A stretch of 64,000 bases of DNA from Pelomonas cellulosilytica (GCF_021353265.1 NZ_JAJTWU010000005.1:124001-188000); one strand, 5' to 3'; shown: positions 42,419-53,590, counted from the first letter of the stretch. The notes: generated from the letters alone by a model not told the origin. Program-made: numbers and translations.

Positions 42419-44302
42419 CTAGGTTCCTTGGGCGTTCAGCTGGGAGCATGCGTAGAGGGCGTAGTTTTGCGGCGGATCTCGATGCACGGGCGGCTGCCAG
42501 GTGGCCAGGGGCTCCAGTGGAAGCCGGCCTCGCAGCACCAGGTAGTCAGGCGCGTCGTTCTGCCGGCACAGTGACTCCAGGCGCTCTCTCGCTGGCATCT
42601 CGCAGGCAAGCCGAGCTGCCAAATCTTTGGCGAGCGAGGCGCCGGTCAGGCACCGTTCGCGATCCTCGTTGATGCGACGGTAGCCCTCCTTGCGCGGACC
42701 GAAGATCAAACCCGTATCCCGGTTAAACAGCACACCGGCACCCTGCTGTGCGGCGTAGTGACTGGGACGTTCCAGCAGTCCCCAAACCGTCAGCAGCTGC
42801 GTCGGCCAATAGACGGTGGCTTTCGCTGGCAGGTGGGCAATGAAGGGATGCGTGTGCGGCGGCTGTGATTCGACAGCCCGCTCAAGGTCGGGGCGTTGAT
42901 CCCAGCTCAGGATGGCAACGCCCATCAGTGCGGTGCCGGCGGACAACGCTGCGACGACGCCAGCTCGGCCGCGGCGGGCCAGAGAGATCAGCAAAGCAAA
43001 GCTCGCAACGGCCACGGTCGGAAACGACGCCCAGGTGGCGAACCGGTCGTTCCAGCTCGCGTTGGGATCGCGCCAATGTTGCTGCTCAAGCAGGCTGTCG
43101 ATTTGGTACCCAGAAAGAGCCAGCACGCAGAGCAGGATAGAGCCACAGACCAGGTGGACAACTCCCGCCGAAACCTTGCGTAGCCGCCATGCTGCCAACG
43201 ACGTGGCCGCCCACAGCCCCAACGCCGGTAGGCCGTGATCCATGCCAATGTGGGCGTTCAAGAGAGCCAGGCCCAACGCGCAGGCGCTGGCCGGCCAGAG
43301 TCCGCCACATTGCCACAGGCGAGTCAGCAGCCAGGGCGAAAGAGCCATGGCAAACAGGTGAGTGATCCAGTGGACACGCCATAGTTGCAGCTGTGTGATC
43401 AGCACGGAATGCAGTCCATCGGCAGCCACCGCCGTCAGACCCACCAGAGCCAGCGTGGCGAGGACGATGGCGTGAAGGAGGCGGGTCCACGCGTCGAAGC
43501 CGCGGAGCCGCGTCACGGCCATCAGGACGGTGAGGTCCAGTAGCAGACCAAGCTTGTCTTCCATCGTCCAGTAGGCCAGCAGCACCTGACGATTGCCGGT
43601 TTCGATCAGCGACCACCAGTAGGGGTCGTAGATTCTGAGCAGCCCGTTCCACGGCGCCAGGTCGGCCAAGGCGGCAATCAACGTGACCGGCAGTACAGCT
43701 ATCAGCCACAGCCAGCGTCGGTCGGCGGCAACGAGATAGCCCCAGCTCACGACGATGACGGGCAGGGTCATCAAGGGATGAAACAGCGCTGCCAGTGACT
43801 GCAAGGCAAGAGCGCTGTGCCAGCGCCCAGCGAGCAGTGCGACAAAGCTCCATAGCAGCAGCGGCTCTGCAAAGCCGCGTGCGGTGACGAAGGCCTCGGT
43901 GTAGCTGAAGATCCAGCTCCCTCCATAGAAGGGCGACATCACGGCGAAGGCCAGCATCCCCCAGAGCGTCTGCCCGCTGGATGGCTCGAAGCGGCGGAGC
44001 AGCACGCCGACGGCGGCCATCATCGCCAGCCAACTTGCCGCCAGCACGGCGACATGGGCGGGGAGCATGCCCACATGCTCGTAAAGGGGCGCCATCAAGT
44101 GGCCGTAGATGGAATATCGATCCTGCGAGCCGCCGGCAAAAAAGGTGTCCTGGCTGAGCGAAGGTGCCTGCGAGTGAAGAAGCGCTTGCCCGAGGTAAAG
44201 CACGCCGTCATGCCGAATGCCCATGTAAGAGTGCGCCAGGATCATCCATGCGCCGATGGGCAGCAGTGCAGCCAGCGATGGCAGGCGATCCAGCTTGGTC
44301 AT
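42419..44302 (-). CDS. Large polytopic membrane protein, possible GT-C-type glycosyltransferase
   Basis: A 627-residue protein with about twelve helices and a soluble C-terminal domain (about 480-627). The first outside loop has RHDGVLYLGQALLHSQAP, an acidic His-Asp position at the place where GT-C enzymes keep their catalytic Asp. Repeated W-x-x-x-W loops follow. The C-terminal domain contains CLTGASLAKDLAARLACEM and two Cys-containing segments. I infer a sugar transferase using lipid-linked donors, from layout and neighbours only. It is the first gene after the pilA terminator; ATG 44302 is preferred to a TTG two codons earlier. Confidence 0.6.
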   Translation of the reverse strand: MTKLDRLPSLAALLPIGAWMILAHSYMGIRHDGVLYLGQALLHSQAPSLSQDTFFAGGSQDRYSIYGHLMAPLYEHVGMLPAHVAVLAASWLAMMAAVGVLLRRFEPSSGQTLWGMLAFAVMSPFYGGSWIFSYTEAFVTARGFAEPLLLWSFVALLAGRWHSALALQSLAALFHPLMTLPVIVVSWGYLVAADRRWLWLIAVLPVTLIAALADLAPWNGLLRIYDPYWWSLIETGNRQVLLAYWTMEDKLGLLLDLTVLMAVTRLRGFDAWTRLLHAIVLATLALVGLTAVAADGLHSVLITQLQLWRVHWITHLFAMALSPWLLTRLWQCGGLWPASACALGLALLNAHIGMDHGLPALGLWAATSLAAWRLRKVSAGVVHLVCGSILLCVLALSGYQIDSLLEQQHWRDPNASWNDRFATWASFPTVAVASFALLISLARRGRAGVVAALSAGTALMGVAILSWDQRPDLERAVESQPPHTHPFIAHLPAKATVYWPTQLLTVWGLLERPSHYAAQQGAGVLFNRDTGLIFGPRKEGYRRINEDRERCLTGASLAKDLAARLACEMPARERLESLCRQNDAPDYLVLRGRLPLEPLATWQPPVHRDPPQNYALYACSQLNAQGT

Positions 44303-44332
44303 AGGCAAACGCGCGAGGGGTAGCAGGCACCA

Positions 44333-44356
44333 AAAAGAAAGGGGCCGAAGCCCCTT
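44333..44356 (-). terminator. Terminator of pilA
   Basis: GGGGC and GCCCC (44341-44345, 44350-44354) pair around CGAA. On the minus strand the stem is followed by TTTCTTTTT. It lies about 40 bases past the pilA stop and should leave partial read-through into the glycosylation operon. A second, 9-bp stem is at 44364-44372/44375-44383. Confidence 0.78.
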
Positions 44357-44396
44357 GTATCTGCATGCCGCCGTGGCGGCATGTCCGTTATGACGA

Positions 44397-44855
44397 TCAG
44401 CTGCTGATGTTGTTCTTCTTGAGGGCGTCGATAACGATCTGGTTGTCGGCGGCGGTAAGGGTGGTATCGGTGGTCCAAATCACGGCCTCGCCAACGACGT
44501 TTGCCACGTCGAACGTGATTGTCTTGCCGGCGGTATTCGTGCCAATGTCGTTGAGCGTCAGCTTGATGAGGCCATCAGTGACTTCCACCTTGTTGACTTC
44601 CTTGGTGGTCACGCTACCCGGGATACCATTCGAGTTCAGGCTGCAGCCGGTCTTGCTACCACCCTTTTCGAGGATGCAAAGGGCAACCGCTGCCTTGTAC
44701 TGATCACCGACGGTGAGCGCGTTGGCCGCTTTGGCGCGGGTGGTGTAAGTGCGGTACTGCGGCAGAGCCACAGCCGCCAGGATACCGATGATGGCTACGA
44801 CGATCATCAGTTCGATCAGGGTGAAGCCCTGTTGGGCGCGGGATTTCAGTTGCAT
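44397..44855 (-). CDS. pilA: Type IV major pilin PilA
   Basis: A 152-residue type IVa prepilin. The leader peptide ends at Gly10 in [20 protein letters not shown]; PilD would cleave after Gly10 and methylate Phe11, and Glu15 is the conserved E5. The N-terminal helix is followed by a short globular domain with Cys60 and Cys71, probably a disulphide, but no second Cys pair near the C-terminus. The protein ends in Asn-Asn-Ile-Ser-Ser; C-terminal Ser is where TfpO glycosylates some Pseudomonas pilins. It has a sigma-54 promoter and an upstream inverted repeat. Confidence 0.95.
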   Translation of the reverse strand: MQLKSRAQQGFTLIELMIVVAIIGILAAVALPQYRTYTTRAKAANALTVGDQYKAAVALCILEKGGSKTGCSLNSNGIPGSVTTKEVNKVEVTDGLIKLTLNDIGTNTAGKTITFDVANVVGEAVIWTTDTTLTAADNQIVIDALKKNNISS

Positions 44856-44906
44856 GTCGATACTCCAGGAGGAAGAGCGGGTTGGGAGGTGAGCACCTCT
44901 TCCAAC

Positions 44907-44921
44907 GCAGGTCGCGTGCCA
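44907..44921 (-). promoter_or_regulatory. Sigma-54 (RpoN) promoter of pilA
   Basis: On the minus strand, TGGCACGCGACCTGC matches the -24/-12 consensus TGGCACG-N4-TTGC with one difference. Transcription would start about 40 bases before the pilA ATG. RpoN plus PilR control of pilA is known in related bacteria. Confidence 0.85.
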
Positions 44922-44983
44922 GCCCGTTCCGGCGCCTTGGACGTGGGAAAGCGCACGGTTCGACGGTCGAGCGCCCCGACTTC

Positions 44984-45021
44984 TGACAAAAATCGTCAGG
45001 TCTGGGTGACGACTTTTGTCA
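44984..45021. promoter_or_regulatory. Inverted-repeat upstream activating site, probably PilR
   Basis: TGACAAAAATCGTCA (44984-44998) and TGACGACTTTTGTCA (45007-45021) are near-perfect inverted copies separated by eight bases; each is itself an interrupted palindrome TGAC-N7-GTCA. They lie about 105 bases upstream of the predicted pilA start, the usual place for a sigma-54 activator site. Confidence 0.7.
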
Positions 45022-45055
45022 CTCTTCGGCCGGCGGACGCAAAACGTCAGACCTG

Positions 45056-45081
45056 AAAAACGGCGCCCGCGGCGCCGTTTT
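45056..45081 (-). terminator. Terminator of the phosphodiesterase-like gene
   Basis: AAAAA, then CGGCGCC (45061-45067) and GGCGCCG (45071-45077) around CGC, then TTTT. The U-runs on both strands make it bidirectional. It lies 20 bases past the stop at 45101 and insulates the pilA promoter region. Confidence 0.88.
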
Positions 45082-45100
45082 GTGCTTTAGAAACAAGTAC

Positions 45101-45886
45101 TTACAGCACCATCGCCTGCCCCGCATGCAGCGCGCTGATACGGTGCGGGCTTTGCAAGGCCTGGACGCCAGCCATGACGGCCTCCACCTCGCCCGGCTTG
45201 ATGTGCGTGATGCGCACATCGACGCTGCCGGAGAGATGGCGGAGCTCCTGGCCGAGGTCGGTGGGGCATAGATGCCGGCTGACATGGGCGAGTTCGCACT
45301 CGTCGTCGCTGAAGGCCGTCTCGATGACGAGGTGGGACAGGCGCAGCTCCGACAGGCGCTGCCAGAGCGCCGGATTCGGGCCGGTATCGCCGGTGTAGAC
45401 CCAGTGCGCATGGCCGCTGGTCTCGCCGCCATCGACGGCGAAGCCGACTGCCGGGACCGTGTGGGCGGCAGGGAGGACTTCGATGATGCGACCGCCGAGA
45501 TTCAAGCGTTCGCCGATCTGGAAAGGGTGCAGCGACAGCACCGGCGCTTCACGGCTGGGCAGCGCGGTGAAGTCGGGCCAGATCGCGCCGTTGAAGATGT
45601 GGCGGCGCAATGCATCGAGTGTTTCGGGCAGCGCGTGAACCTGGATCGGCGGGCGGCCGGCGGCGGCGCGCAGGCGCAGCACGGCATCGGCCAGCAGCGG
45701 AATGCCCAGCACGTGGTCCAGGTGGGAGTGGCTGAGCAGGATGTGGTCGACGCCCGCCAGGGCATCCAGCGGCAGGTCGCCCACGCCGGTACCTGCGTCG
45801 ATGAGGATGTCGTCGTCGAGCAGGAAGGCGGTGGTCTTGTAGCCGGCGGCGATGGCGCCGGAGCAGCCCAGGACGCTGATGTTCAT
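45101..45886 (-). CDS. Metallo-beta-lactamase-fold, class II cAMP phosphodiesterase-like protein
   Basis: A 261-residue hydrolase with the metal motif HSHLDH (53-58), a second site His in LPAAHTVPAVGF, and TGDTGPNPALW carrying the bridging Asp. This arrangement follows class II 3',5'-cyclic-nucleotide phosphodiesterases (PF02112) as well as other MBL-fold enzymes. If it cleaves cAMP it would counter the class III cyclase at 17-20 kb. ATG 45886 starts the fold directly; the longer frame adds a basic leader. It is encoded 240 bases beyond the FHA/phosphatase/kinase genes on the same strand. Confidence 0.78.
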   Translation of the reverse strand: MNISVLGCSGAIAAGYKTTAFLLDDDILIDAGTGVGDLPLDALAGVDHILLSHSHLDHVLGIPLLADAVLRLRAAAGRPPIQVHALPETLDALRRHIFNGAIWPDFTALPSREAPVLSLHPFQIGERLNLGGRIIEVLPAAHTVPAVGFAVDGGETSGHAHWVYTGDTGPNPALWQRLSELRLSHLVIETAFSDDECELAHVSRHLCPTDLGQELRHLSGSVDVRITHIKPGEVEAVMAGVQALQSPHRISALHAGQAMVL

Positions 45887-46085
45887 GCGGTGCGTTGGCT
45901 CGGGAATCTGGGGCCTCGCGCGGCGGCGAGGTGGAGCCAAGAATGTACGCAGCCGCCCCTGTCCACGGACGGTCGGATTACCGGGTTGCTGGTGCCACTC
46001 GCGTGAGGATGTCACGCGGCCTCGAATACAGCGCCGGGCGCCGCCGGCGCAGATCGGGCCGGACCGCTTGGACCGTTAGGGAAGA

Positions 46086-46116
46086 GTGGCCGGGCGCAGC
46101 GATTTCGCCCGGTCAC
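46086..46116 (-). terminator. Stem-loop after the FHA gene
   Basis: GTGGCCGGGCG (46086-46096) pairs with CGCCCGGTCAC (46106-46116) over 11 bp including one G-T pair, with a nine-base loop. It starts 11 bases past the FHA stop. There is no U-tract. Confidence 0.55.
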
Positions 46117-46126
46117 GCGCGACGCG

Positions 46127-46777
46127 TCAGCCCTGGATGAACTGCATCTGGGTGCCGGCGAGCTCGATCAGATCTCCGCTGCGCAGTGCAATAGATTCGC
46201 CCGTCAGCGGGATGCCGTTGACGCTGGGACGCTGTGCGCCTTCCACATGGGCGAAGACGTAGCCTGTGGGACGCTTGGTGATGGAGGCCACCTGAACACC
46301 CGGCTTGCCGAGCGTCGTGACCACCTTCGTCAGCGCGACTTCACGGCCGGCCGCGGCACCGGTCAGCACCTTGATGGAAGCGGGGCCGATGGCAGCAGCA
46401 CCGAGGCCGCCGAATCCCGAGGCCAGGCCACCGAGCTGCGAAGGGCTCTGGCCATGCTTCAGGATCATCGTCTTTTCGTAGTCGCCGCCGTCGTTGGTCA
46501 GGTACTTGATCTTGTACTTGCCGATCTCGACGGTGTCGTTGTCGGCAAGGAGCTGCTTCTTGATGGCCTTGCCGTTGATGTAGGTGCCATTGGTGGAGTT
46601 GAGGTCTTCGATGAAGACGTCGTTGCCGACCATCTGCAGCACGGCGTGCTCGCCCGACACCGCGAGGTTGTCGATGACGATGTCGTTGTAAGGCCGCCGG
46701 CCGAGCGTGGTCTTGTCCTTGGTGATCTGTACCTCCTTGATCACGACGCCGTCGAGCGACACCACCAGTTTGCCCAT
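46127..46777 (-). CDS. FHA-domain protein (two FHA regions)
   Basis: A 216-residue phosphothreonine-binding protein. The first FHA domain (about 1-95) has TLGRRPYNDIVID, VSGEHAVL and NSTNGTYING, all the ligand-contacting residues. A Gly-rich linker leads to a second, more divergent FHA-like domain (about 125-216; TLGKPGVQVASI, VNGIPLTG) lacking the canonical S-x-x-H. It probably reads out phosphorylation by the Ser/Thr kinase encoded two genes upstream. ATG 46777 is preferred over a start four codons earlier. Confidence 0.9.
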   Translation of the reverse strand: MGKLVVSLDGVVIKEVQITKDKTTLGRRPYNDIVIDNLAVSGEHAVLQMVGNDVFIEDLNSTNGTYINGKAIKKQLLADNDTVEIGKYKIKYLTNDGGDYEKTMILKHGQSPSQLGGLASGFGGLGAAAIGPASIKVLTGAAAGREVALTKVVTTLGKPGVQVASITKRPTGYVFAHVEGAQRPSVNGIPLTGESIALRSGDLIELAGTQMQFIQG

Positions 46778-46828
46778 GAAAGACCTCAAGTTCTGTTATG
46801 CGGGCCGCGACTCGTCAGGCAAGGTACA

Positions 46829-47622
46829 TCAATTGCCGCCACGTCGGCCGAAGGGCCACCAGCCCCGTCCTTCGGTTTTTTGGCGGCCCTCGGCGCGGGC
46901 CAGGATGAGCGCGATGTTATCCCGACCTCCGCGGTCATTGGCTGCGTTGATCAGGACGCGGGCCGCTTCGGCCAGGCTCCCGTAGCCATTCAGCAGGTTG
47001 GCCATGCTGTCGTCGTCCAGCATGTCGGACAGCCCGTCCGAGCACAAGAGGAAGGTATCGCCGGGCTGCACCTCGTGCAGGTGCAGCTCCATCAGCACGG
47101 TGTCTTCCACGCCCACGGCGCGCGTGACGAGGTTCTTGTTGCTGGAGTAGGCGGCTTCCTCCACGGTGAGGAGGCCGGCGTCGATCTGCTCCTGCAGCAG
47201 CGAGTGGTCGCGCGTGATCTGCTGCAGCCGCCCTGCCCGCAGGCGGTAGCCGCGGGAGTCACCCACATGGCCCAGCAACAGCCCCTCGGGGCGGAAGACG
47301 CCCAGTACCAGCGTCGTGCCCATGCCTGCATAGCGCGGGTTGGTGTTGGCGGCGTTGAAGATGGCACGATTGGCGTTGTCCACGCAGATGTCCATCGCCC
47401 GCTTGACTTCGCCCGCCTTCGCTTCGCGTCCGGCGTCCTTGAGCCAGCGACCGAGCTCGCTGCTGACGAAGCCGGTCAGCATCTGGCTGGCCACCTCGCC
47501 GGCGTTGTAGCCGCCCATGCCGTCGGCCAGCACCGCCAGCCCCGCCGCCTCATCCAACGCGACCGAGTCTTCGTTGTTGTCGCGCGCACGGCCCACGTCG
47601 GTGGCGCTGAAGAACTCCAGGA

Positions 47623-47626
<4 letters not shown>
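46829..47626 (-). CDS. PP2C-type Ser/Thr protein phosphatase
   Basis: A 265-residue PPM phosphatase with the bacterial Stp/PppA pattern: ARDNNEDS near the N-terminus, LAVLADGMGGYNAGE (D35 and G36 bind metal), MGTTLVLG, GHVGDSRGYRLR, CSDGLSDML and GRDNIALI. It would reverse phosphorylation by the adjacent kinase, whose stop it precedes with an ATGA overlap. A basic, Trp-containing tail (GWWPFGRRGGN) ends the protein. Confidence 0.95.
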
Positions 47627-48744
<1,118 letters not shown>

Positions 48745-48754
48745 GCAGCCGATC

Positions 48755-49450
48755 TTAGGTCGATTGCGCCTTGCCCCGCCGGGCCAGAACCAGCCCCACC
48801 GCGACAACGAAGACCGCGCAGCCGATGCTGACGGTGTAGTCCAGGTGGTGCAGGTGCGTCTCGAACCAGTCGTGCACAGCGGCGTCGGTCGTCGCCATCT
48901 CGCCGGCGACAAAGCCCAGCAGTGCGGCACCCAGCGTGATGATGGCCGGTACGCGCTCCATCAGCTTCAGCAGCAGCGTACTGCCGAAGATGATCAACGG
49001 AATCGACAGCCCCAGGCCGACGATCAGCAGCGCCAGCCGCAGGGACTCGGGCGCGCTGTTGGCTGCCGCGGCCACGGCGATGACGTTGTCCAGGCTCATG
49101 ACAAGGTCGGCGACAAGGATGGTGCGGATCGCGCCCCACATCGTCGGGTGTGCATGCACATCGGCATCGTCGTCGCTGTCCGCCAGCAGCTGAATGCCGA
49201 TCCACAGCAGCAATGCGGCACCCACGAGCTTGAGCCAGGGCAGTTGCAGCAGTTCAACGGCAAACAAGGTCAGCACGACACGCAGCACGATGGCCGCGCC
49301 GCTGCCGAAGACGATGGCCCGCTTCTGCTGGTCGGCCGGCAGGTTGCGCGAGGCCAATGCGATGACGACGGCGTTGTCGCCAGACAGCAGGATGTTGACC
49401 CAGACGATCTTCAGCAGCGCAAGGAAAAAGGCGGCGTTCAGGAGATCCAT
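48755..49450 (-). CDS. TerC-family integral membrane protein
   Basis: A 231-residue protein with seven helices and the TerC signatures LSGDNAVVIALA and DLVMSLDNVIAVAAAA, each with an acidic metal-binding site. Related proteins export manganese or assist metal loading of secreted enzymes; some are linked to tellurite resistance. A His/Asp-rich loop (DSDDDADVHAHP) lies between helices 3 and 4. It is the first gene of the run into the kinase operon, separated from sucD by a terminator. Confidence 0.93.
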   Translation of the reverse strand: MDLLNAAFFLALLKIVWVNILLSGDNAVVIALASRNLPADQQKRAIVFGSGAAIVLRVVLTLFAVELLQLPWLKLVGAALLLWIGIQLLADSDDDADVHAHPTMWGAIRTILVADLVMSLDNVIAVAAAANSAPESLRLALLIVGLGLSIPLIIFGSTLLLKLMERVPAIITLGAALLGFVAGEMATTDAAVHDWFETHLHHLDYTVSIGCAVFVVAVGLVLARRGKAQST

Positions 49451-49459
49451 GGACGGAGC

Positions 49460-49490
49460 AAAAAAAAGCCGCCAGACGAACCCGGCGGCT
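49460..49490 (-). terminator. Terminator of sucCD
   Basis: AGCCGCC (49467-49473) and GGCGGCT (49484-49490) form the stem, with eight A residues (49460-49467) giving a U-run on the minus strand, 20 bases past the sucD stop. Confidence 0.88.
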
Positions 49491-49510
49491 GGGATGGGGT
49501 CGAGGCCCGA

Positions 49511-50404
49511 TTACAGCAGGGCCTTGAGCAGCTTGCCCATCTCGGACGGGTTGCGCGTGACCTTGAAGCCGCACTCTTCCATGATGGCGAGCTTGGCATC
49601 GGCCGTGTCGGCGCCGCCGGAGATCAGCGCGCCGGCGTGACCCATGCGCTTGCCCGGAGGGGCGGTGACGCCAGCGATGAAGCCGACGATGGGCTTCTTC
49701 ATGTTGGCCTTGCACCAGCGGGCGGCTTCCGCCTCGTCCGGGCCACCGATCTCGCCGATCATGATGACGGCGTCGGTGTCAGGATCGTCATTGAAGGCCC
49801 TCATGACGTCGATGTGCTTCAGGCCATTGATCGGGTCGCCGCCGATTCCGACCGCGCTCGATTGGCCGAGGCCGATCTCGGTCAGCTGTGCCACGGCTTC
49901 ATACGTCAGCGTGCCCGAGCGGGACACGACGCCGATGCGGCCCTTCTTGTGGATGTGGCCCGGCATGATGCCGATCTTGATTTCTTCCGGCGTGATGAGG
50001 CCCGGGCAGTTGGGGCCCAGCAGCAGCGTCTTCTTGCCGCCGGCGGCTTCCTTGGCCTTCATCTTGTTGCGCACTTCCAGCATGTCGCGGACGGGGATGC
50101 CTTCCGTGATGCAGATGGCCAGGTCCAGGTCGGCCTCGACGGCTTCCCAGATGGCGGCCGCAGCGCCGGCGGGCGGCACATAGATGACCGACACGGTCGC
50201 GCCGGTCTGCGAAGCGGCTTCCTTGACGGTCGCGTAGATGGGAATTTCGGAGAACTTCTCACCGGCCTTCTTCGGGTTCACGCCCGCGACGAAGGCGTTC
50301 TTGCCGTTGGCATAGGCCTGGCAACCCAGCGTGTGGAACTGACCGGTCTTGCCGGTGATGCCCTGGGTGATGACCTTGGTGTCTTTGTTGATGTAGATCG
50401 ACAT
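49511..50404 (-). CDS. sucD: Succinyl-CoA ligase, alpha subunit
   Basis: A 297-residue TCA-cycle subunit that with SucC interconverts succinyl-CoA and succinate plus ATP/GTP. The CoA-binding N-terminal fold starts MSIYINKDTKVITQGITGKT. The phospho-histidine loop is GHAGALISGGADTA, and NCPGLITPEEIKIGIMPGH is typical. It starts 18 bases after the sucC stop and is followed by a terminator. Confidence 0.98.
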   Translation of the reverse strand: MSIYINKDTKVITQGITGKTGQFHTLGCQAYANGKNAFVAGVNPKKAGEKFSEIPIYATVKEAASQTGATVSVIYVPPAGAAAAIWEAVEADLDLAICITEGIPVRDMLEVRNKMKAKEAAGGKKTLLLGPNCPGLITPEEIKIGIMPGHIHKKGRIGVVSRSGTLTYEAVAQLTEIGLGQSSAVGIGGDPINGLKHIDVMRAFNDDPDTDAVIMIGEIGGPDEAEAARWCKANMKKPIVGFIAGVTAPPGKRMGHAGALISGGADTADAKLAIMEECGFKVTRNPSEMGKLLKALL

Positions 50405-50422
50405 GTTTCTTACTCCTGGGCT

Positions 50423-51583
<1,161 letters not shown>

Positions 51584-51935
51584 GGCTGGGTCTTTCGGGT
51601 CGGAGGAGTCAGGAAACGGTCTCGGCGGTCGCTGGCGTGACCAGCGGCAGGCGCGGGGAGCGCAGAACGCCCGACTGCCCATTCGGCCGAGCAAAAGCCT
51701 TCACATCGTGGGCGCAGCGATGTAGCGGACGGCGCGGGATGGAGGGGTGGACGACGGGCATGGAGGCGGGATGGCAAGTCAACCCGGCCGGCGCCGGGAC
51801 GGGGTCAGCCCGGCTTTTCCGGCCTCTGCCAGGGAGCGGCAGAACGCCTGTAACCGGATGAACCCTCGTTTTTTGGGCAGCCGGCAATGTAGCACGGAGG
51901 GTGAAAACTCCCCTGTGCCCGGGCTGAGCGGGCTC
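51584..51935. other. Intergenic region between recX and sucC
   Basis: No gene is supported in these 352 bases. ACATCG (51703-51708) and CGATGT (51718-51723) form an inverted repeat with a nine-base spacer that could be an operator in the sucC promoter region. A minus-strand TTGACT near 51780 could be a -35, but no matching -10 is clear. Confidence 0.45.
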
Positions 51936-52475
51936 TTAGAGGCGCAGCAGGCGGCGCACAAGATCGGGGGCAAACCCTCGGGCTAGCAGGAACCGCGTTT
52001 GCCGAGCGCGTTCCGTCGGCTCGACGGACGGCTCGGCGCCAAAGCGCTTGACCCAGACCTGGCGGGCGCGTTCGAGCTCGGTGTCGCGCAGCGTGGCCTG
52101 TTGCTCGGCATCCAGCTTCAACCCGTGCTGGGCCAGCTCCTGCTGAATGCGCTGTGTCCCGAATCGCCCGGCACGCAGGTGCAGCCGGGACTCGACGAAG
52201 CGGGTTTCGTCCAGATACCCCTGGGCCGCGAGCGCGTCCAGCAGCGTATCGACGGTGGTTTCGACGGCCTCGTCGTCGTATTCGGCTGCGTCAGGCGTGG
52301 CATCGCCATCGTCGGCAGCGTCGATCGCCTCATCGGTCATCGCCGCGGCCGACTGCCGGGCCCGCTGCTGTTCGATGCGCAACAGCTTGCGCCGCAGCTC
52401 CGTGCGGCTGTGCTCACGCTGGGCCAGCAACCCGATGGCGCGCGCCTTCAACGACAGCGGCGCGCGCATCGCCAT
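51936..52475 (-). CDS. recX: RecA regulator RecX
   Basis: A 179-residue helical protein that modulates RecA filaments. N-terminal RecX helices (LSLKARAIGLLAQREHSRTE, LRRKLLRIE) are followed by the D-x-L-x-x-x-G-Y-L-D-E-x-R-F core (LLDALAAQGYLDETRFVESR) and the C-terminal repeats. Between them is an acidic insertion (about residues 43-72, with DEAIDAADDGDATPDAAEYD) not present in short RecX proteins. Start 52475 or ATG 52469. It follows recA by 18 bases and is probably co-induced with it. Confidence 0.93.
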   Translation of the reverse strand: MAMRAPLSLKARAIGLLAQREHSRTELRRKLLRIEQQRARQSAAAMTDEAIDAADDGDATPDAAEYDDEAVETTVDTLLDALAAQGYLDETRFVESRLHLRAGRFGTQRIQQELAQHGLKLDAEQQATLRDTELERARQVWVKRFGAEPSVEPTERARQTRFLLARGFAPDLVRRLLRL

Positions 52476-52493
52476 GTGGGGAGTCGCCAGCCG

Positions 52494-53537
52494 TTATTCG
52501 CTCGCGCCCTCGGCCTCGCCCAAGCGGGCGACGCCGACCGCTTCGCGGATGCGGTTTTCAATCTCGCGAGCGATGTCGGGGTTCTCGCGGAGGTACTCGC
52601 GGGCGTTGTCCTTGCCTTGGCCAATCTTGTCGCCGTTGTAGGCGTACCAGGCACCGGACTTGTCGACGATCTTGTGCACAACGCCCATGTCGACGATCTC
52701 GCCCTCGCGGCTGATGCCTTCGCCGTAGAGGATGTCGAACTCAGCCGTCTTGAACGGCGGGCTGACCTTGTTCTTGACGACCTTGACCTTCGTCTCGGAG
52801 CCAATGACCTCTTCGCCTTTCTTGATCGAGCCGATACGCCGGATGTCGAGGCGGACCGAGGCGTAGAACTTCAGCGCGTTGCCACCGGTGGTGGTTTCGG
52901 GCGAGCCGAACATGACGCCGATCTTCATGCGGATCTGGTTGATGAAGATGACCGTGCAGTTGGTCTTCTTGATCGTTGCGGTCAGCTTCCGAAGCGCCTG
53001 GCTCATCAGGCGGGCCTGCAGGCCTGGGAGCTGGTCGCCCATCTCGCCTTCGATTTCGGCCCTGGGCGTGAGCGCGGCGACGGAGTCGACGACGATGAGG
53101 TCGACCGAGCCGGAGCGCACCAGCGCGTCGACGATCTCGAGCGCCTGTTCGCCGGTGTCGGGCTGGCTGATGAGCAGGTCCTGCAGGTTGACGCCGAGCT
53201 TCTGGGCGTACTGGATGTCCAGCGCGTGCTCGGCGTCGATGAAGGCACAGGTGCCGGAGATCTTTTGCATCTCGGCGATGACCTGCAGCGTCAGCGTGGT
53301 CTTGCCGGAGGACTCGGGGCCGTAGATCTCGATGACACGGCCGCGCGGCAGGCCGCCAACGCCGAGCGCGATGTCCAGGCCCAGGGAACCGGTGGAGACG
53401 ACCTGGATGTCTTCGATGACCTCGCCTTCACCCAGGCGCATGATGGAACCCTTGCCGAATTGCTTCTCGATCTGGGCGAGGGCGGCCTGCAGGGCCTTGG
53501 CTTTTTCGGTGTTCAGGGCTTTGACGGGGGCGTCCAT
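52494..53537 (-). CDS. recA: Recombinase RecA
   Basis: A 347-residue RecA. It starts [20 protein letters not shown], has Walker A GPESSGKT, the L1 and L2 loop regions ([40 protein letters not shown]) and Walker [11 protein letters not shown]. It drives strand exchange and LexA self-cleavage. GGAG lies eight bases before ATG 53537. A LexA box upstream shows SOS control. recX follows directly. Confidence 0.99.
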   Translation of the reverse strand: MDAPVKALNTEKAKALQAALAQIEKQFGKGSIMRLGEGEVIEDIQVVSTGSLGLDIALGVGGLPRGRVIEIYGPESSGKTTLTLQVIAEMQKISGTCAFIDAEHALDIQYAQKLGVNLQDLLISQPDTGEQALEIVDALVRSGSVDLIVVDSVAALTPRAEIEGEMGDQLPGLQARLMSQALRKLTATIKKTNCTVIFINQIRMKIGVMFGSPETTTGGNALKFYASVRLDIRRIGSIKKGEEVIGSETKVKVVKNKVSPPFKTAEFDILYGEGISREGEIVDMGVVHKIVDKSGAWYAYNGDKIGQGKDNAREYLRENPDIAREIENRIREAVGVARLGEAEGASE

Positions 53538-53574
53538 GCGGTTCTCCAAAGGAATGGCGTGATTATGGGGCAAT

Positions 53575-53590
53575 CTGTATGTTTGTACAG
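53575..53590. promoter_or_regulatory. LexA (SOS) box of recA
   Basis: CTGTATGTTTGTACAG is a perfect CTGT-N8-ACAG operator, 38 bases before the recA ATG. It is on the side facing the divergent two-component genes but about 95 bases from their start. Confidence 0.93.

Noticed and set aside
45887-46126. A short gene between the phosphodiesterase-like and FHA genes
   Set aside because: Open frames here lack ribosome sites, conserved patterns and sensible starts; the only clear structure is the 46086-46116 hairpin.
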